From positions 6,283,084-6,347,083 of the forward strand of contig NC_062216.1 of assembly GCF_902686445.1 (NCBI RefSeq): a stretch of DNA of 64,000 bases, given 5' to 3'. Source of the stretch: Sciurus carolinensis (taxonomy: Eukaryota; Chordata; Mammalia; Rodentia; Sciuridae). The stretch's first letter is position 1, and each line of letters begins with the position of its first letter. The position numbers and the translations under genes are program-made. Of the stretch, positions 61,200 through 64,000 are shown in pieces. The notes under the pieces are model-generated. The model was not told where the DNA came from, did no database searches, and saw only the letters and a list, made by a program, of their open reading frames with translations.

Positions 61200-61975
61200 T
61201 TGTAAACCATTGCATTACACATAGTACAGAAATTTCCTATAAATTCTAGACCATATTTCCCCCTCATGAACACTTTATAGCACTGTGATACTTTTAATAA
61301 CTATTTATGAACAGATTTATATATACTATTAATAACTAAAATTCAATCTTTACTCAGAAGTTACATGTTTTCCTTTATAATTCCAGAATCCCATTCAATG
61401 AACTATATATGTTTTTTGATTCCACATATGAGTGAGATCATGAGTATTTGTCTCCATGTTTGTGATTTATTTAATTCAGTGAAATGTTCTCCAGATCCAC
61501 ACACATTGTTGCAAGTGACAGAATTTTATTCTTCTTTTGTACCTGGCTAGATGCCACTGTCTGCACACACCATTTTATTTTTGTTTATTCATTCATTGAA
61601 GGACATACAGGTAGATCCCACATCTTGATTTTTGTGTATGGTTTGAATATGTTTCCCATGTTACCACAATAAACATGGGAATGCAGATATTTCATCACCA
61701 TACTGATTTCATTACTTTTGAATCTATTCCCAGTAGTAGGATTGCTGGGTCATATGGTAGTTCTCTTTGCAATTTCCTGGAGGACCTTTATCCTGTTTGG
61801 CATGATGGCTCTACTTCTTTAAATCCCCACCAATAGTATGTGACAATTTTTTCCCCACACCCTTTCCAGGACTTGTTAGACATTGTCACTTTGATAATAG
61901 CCATTTTAATGAGTTTGAGATGCAATCTCATGGTGGTTTTCACTTGCATTTCCCTCACAATTACCAATATTCAAT
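61200..61975 (-). mobile_element. Old L1 3' part, antisense
   Basis: The minus strand reads as an ancient L1 3' region. Landmarks on plus are 'tgattccacatatgagtgag', 'aggattgctgggtcatatgg' and 'tttcacttgcatttccctca'. At 61975 it joins L1 in the opposite orientation. The left end is uncertain. Confidence 0.85.
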
Positions 61976-62480
61976 ATACAGAAATAAAGAACTGAGATAG
62001 GAAGAGAACAAAGGACAAATCCATATATCATTTCAATACATGCAAAAAAAAGCACTTTACAAAATTCACAATGCTTTATGAATAAAAGTTCTCTACAAAT
62101 TAGGCAGAGAAAGGATGTACTGCAACACAATAAAGGTCATGTTTGGCAAACCCACAGATATTATCATACTGAACGTGAAAAAATTGAAATTTTTTCCTCT
62201 AAGTTTTGGTACAAAACCAGGATTCCACTTTCATCCTTCTTTTCTTCATAGTAGTAGAAGTCCTAGGCAGAAAAATTTCACAAGAGAAAGAAAGAGAAGG
62301 AAAGAATCTAAATTGTCCTTGATTGTTTCTGATATGATCTTATATAGAGAATGCCCTGAATATTTCACCAAAAAGTTACTCAATCCAACAAATAAATTTA
62401 GTGAATTTGCAACGTGTATAATCAACATATAAAAACTAGTACATTCTTATACATTTATTGCTAGATATTGCTCTCCACCG
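61976..62480 (+). mobile_element. Old L1 ORF2 part, sense (inverted 5' piece)
   Basis: Plus-strand RT-region sequence: 'tatatcatttcaatacatgc' then 'accaggattccactttc' and 'aatttagtgaatttgcaacg' in ORF2 order. With 61200-61975 it forms the head-inverted structure produced by twin priming. Confidence 0.75.
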
Positions 62481-64000
62481 ACTCAAATTTAAGCAATACA
62501 TGAATTCTTTTAGCATATGTGGATCCTAGATTCACACTGGAGGCTGGAAAATAGTAGGTGCTGTGTAAAGAAAGCACCAAGGGGTTTCCCATGAAAACTG
62601 GGACCATTTTGTGGAATGAAAAGCAGACACTATCAATAGTGATGCTAAAATGACAAGATTAGAAAGGAATTCTAATCCTGTGATCTCTCTCTCAGTAAAT
62701 ACATGCTGTGGACTTGAAGCCAATGTTCAAGAGATGAGGTGACTTTGTACAGGGTGCATGGTAAGGAGAAAATAGCAACCATTTATTGTCTTGTGACTCA
62801 ATGACAGAGAAAAAGGAATCCACTTAGGGTGAGCAACTAATTTTTTGCAGCATGCCCTTCTGATTGTTTCACTGAAGAATTCAAGTTAAACAGAGAAATT
62901 TGAAAAATTTTAGAATCTGGATTTGAAGTATTTTGTGATTTTATTTTTTCCATAATATTTGTGAGCTTTGTGCACAACGCATTATGTGGAGAATGCTGTA
63001 TTCAAAATTAAAATGCATATTATTACTGTTGCCCTCATGGAGAAGATGATTTATCAAGAAGAATATGCCAAGAAAGAAACATACGTATGGTTTGCAATTG
63101 TCAAGATACAAAAGAATAGTTTTGCATTTGTATCATTGCATCAGGGAAGGTCACTGTGTGGTGGTGTATTTGGATCAGGCATGAAGGGCAGTTTGAACTA
63201 TTTGAAAGTGGAGATTCGCAGATGTGTTCAGAATCATGCATGGAATGATTAATTATATAAGAATGTGGAGTCCAAGAATGTGGATATTCCTCCAGGATTT
63301 TCTCAAATCAGTTATAAACAGTGATATCAAGTTTGGCTTTACTTTGCTTCTGTGAGGATTCTAGACACAGGGACAAGCTCAGGTACATAGTGCCCCCACT
63401 TTGTTTTTCCACCAGATTTTTGTTGGATTTTCCTTGGAGAAAATTCCCCTGGACTAGGGTCATTTGCTTCATTCATCTGCTCTCCATGGAGCCCTCCTTG
63501 GTGACCCTGAACTCTATGTCCCTGTTACCCATCCATGACACCATTTCAGTCTTTTGCACTCACCCATCTATGTGTAAAGAAGAATCGAATGTGCCCGCAG
63601 CCCAGGGACAGCACTTTCCTGTGGAACATGGTGAGTGTCACCTGTCAGGCACATCTATTGGGATGGGATCTGAAACAGGATGGGATCTAGAACAGGACAG
63701 GGGCTGGTGTTCTCACCCAGAGAGACTCTGAGGTCACCCCAGTGACTCAAAGGGGAGACTGAGAAGTGGCAGTTCATGCCCACAAGGACTTAAGGACAGA
63801 AGCAATCTCTGGGGAGGACTGGAGCCCACAGTATCCCAGGTCACAAAGGACTGCAGGGAGAAGTTCCATAGGGTGGAGAATCCACCAGTGGGGACTTTAT
63901 GAATCCTGTGGAGGGGAGAGAATGGAAACCCCCAGTGCAGATGGGCCTGGGACCCACCTCCACAGATTCTATCGAGAAACTGAGGCAGCTTGGCCAGAAG
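62481..64000. other. Unannotated DNA to the window end
   Basis: No gene or repeat recognised. Frames at 62968-63252 (94 codons) and 63321-63731 (136 codons) have no known domain. 'aacatggtgagtgtcacc' at 63627 looks like a splice donor, but no matching exon was recognised. Confidence 0.35.

Noticed and set aside
63321..63731. 136-codon frame near the window end as a coding exon
   Set aside because: No recognisable domain and ordinary composition; a donor-like site at 63632 alone is not enough.

Overview
This is a 64 kb stretch of mammalian nuclear DNA, almost certainly from a rodent and most likely a sciurid (ground squirrel, marmot or chipmunk type). The organism call rests on tRNA-derived ID-type SINEs with a squirrel-style A-rich tail (55297-55395, 22777-22899), composite B1-plus-ID SINEs (29690-29895, 27965-28140), IAP-like class II LTRs, and several young L1 copies sharing one 3' end. 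No intact host protein-coding gene was found. No prokaryotic feature, CRISPR array, operon, rRNA or functional tRNA gene is present.

Layout. 1-1925: 3' half of a young L1. 2.0-4.6 kb: inverted paralogue of 17.2-19.9 kb. 4.9-6.2 kb: direct paralogue of 34.6-35.97 kb. 7.5-8.5 kb: two nested IAP-like solo LTRs, each with a 6-bp target duplication. 11.2-15.4 kb: L1 pieces, including an old L1 with a probable 5' UTR and ORF1. 16.6-17.1 kb: internal relic of the ERV family seen complete at 38.8-43.6 kb. 22.6-26.6 kb: old L1s with a SINE. 27.2-27.6 kb: antisense MaLR LTR. 28.6-29.35 kb: inverted paralogue of 59.75-60.58 kb. 32.4-33.0 kb: solo LTR with a 4-bp duplication. 38.7-45.4 kb: one MaLR LTR split by a two-LTR ERV and by an antisense L1. 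47.8-54.4 kb: essentially full-length but disabled L1 with a 5' UTR. 54.7-58.0 kb: KRAB zinc-finger pseudogene. 58-62.5 kb: more paralogous arms and a 5'-inverted L1. 62.5-64 kb: nothing recognised.

Interpretation. The window looks like an intergenic, repeat-dense part of a KRAB-zinc-finger neighbourhood that has gone through several segmental duplications, with insertions dated relative to one another by nesting. The paralogous pairs (2-4.6/17-20, 4.9-6.2/34.6-36, 28.6-29.35/59.75-60.6, 30.4-31/58.9-59.5 kb) suggest a local unit copied and rearranged more than once. The only host gene relic is the zinc-finger pseudogene: its 127-bp KRAB-A exon is open with both splice signals, while its finger exon is broken by stops, frameshifts and lost zinc ligands. 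No new biological system is supported; the most interesting material is the element architecture (nesting, tandem-repeat growth inside LTRs and an L1 5' UTR, in-frame TA repeats in L1 ORF2, and an L1-L1 junction shared by inverted copies). Coordinates given as approximate were judged by eye.
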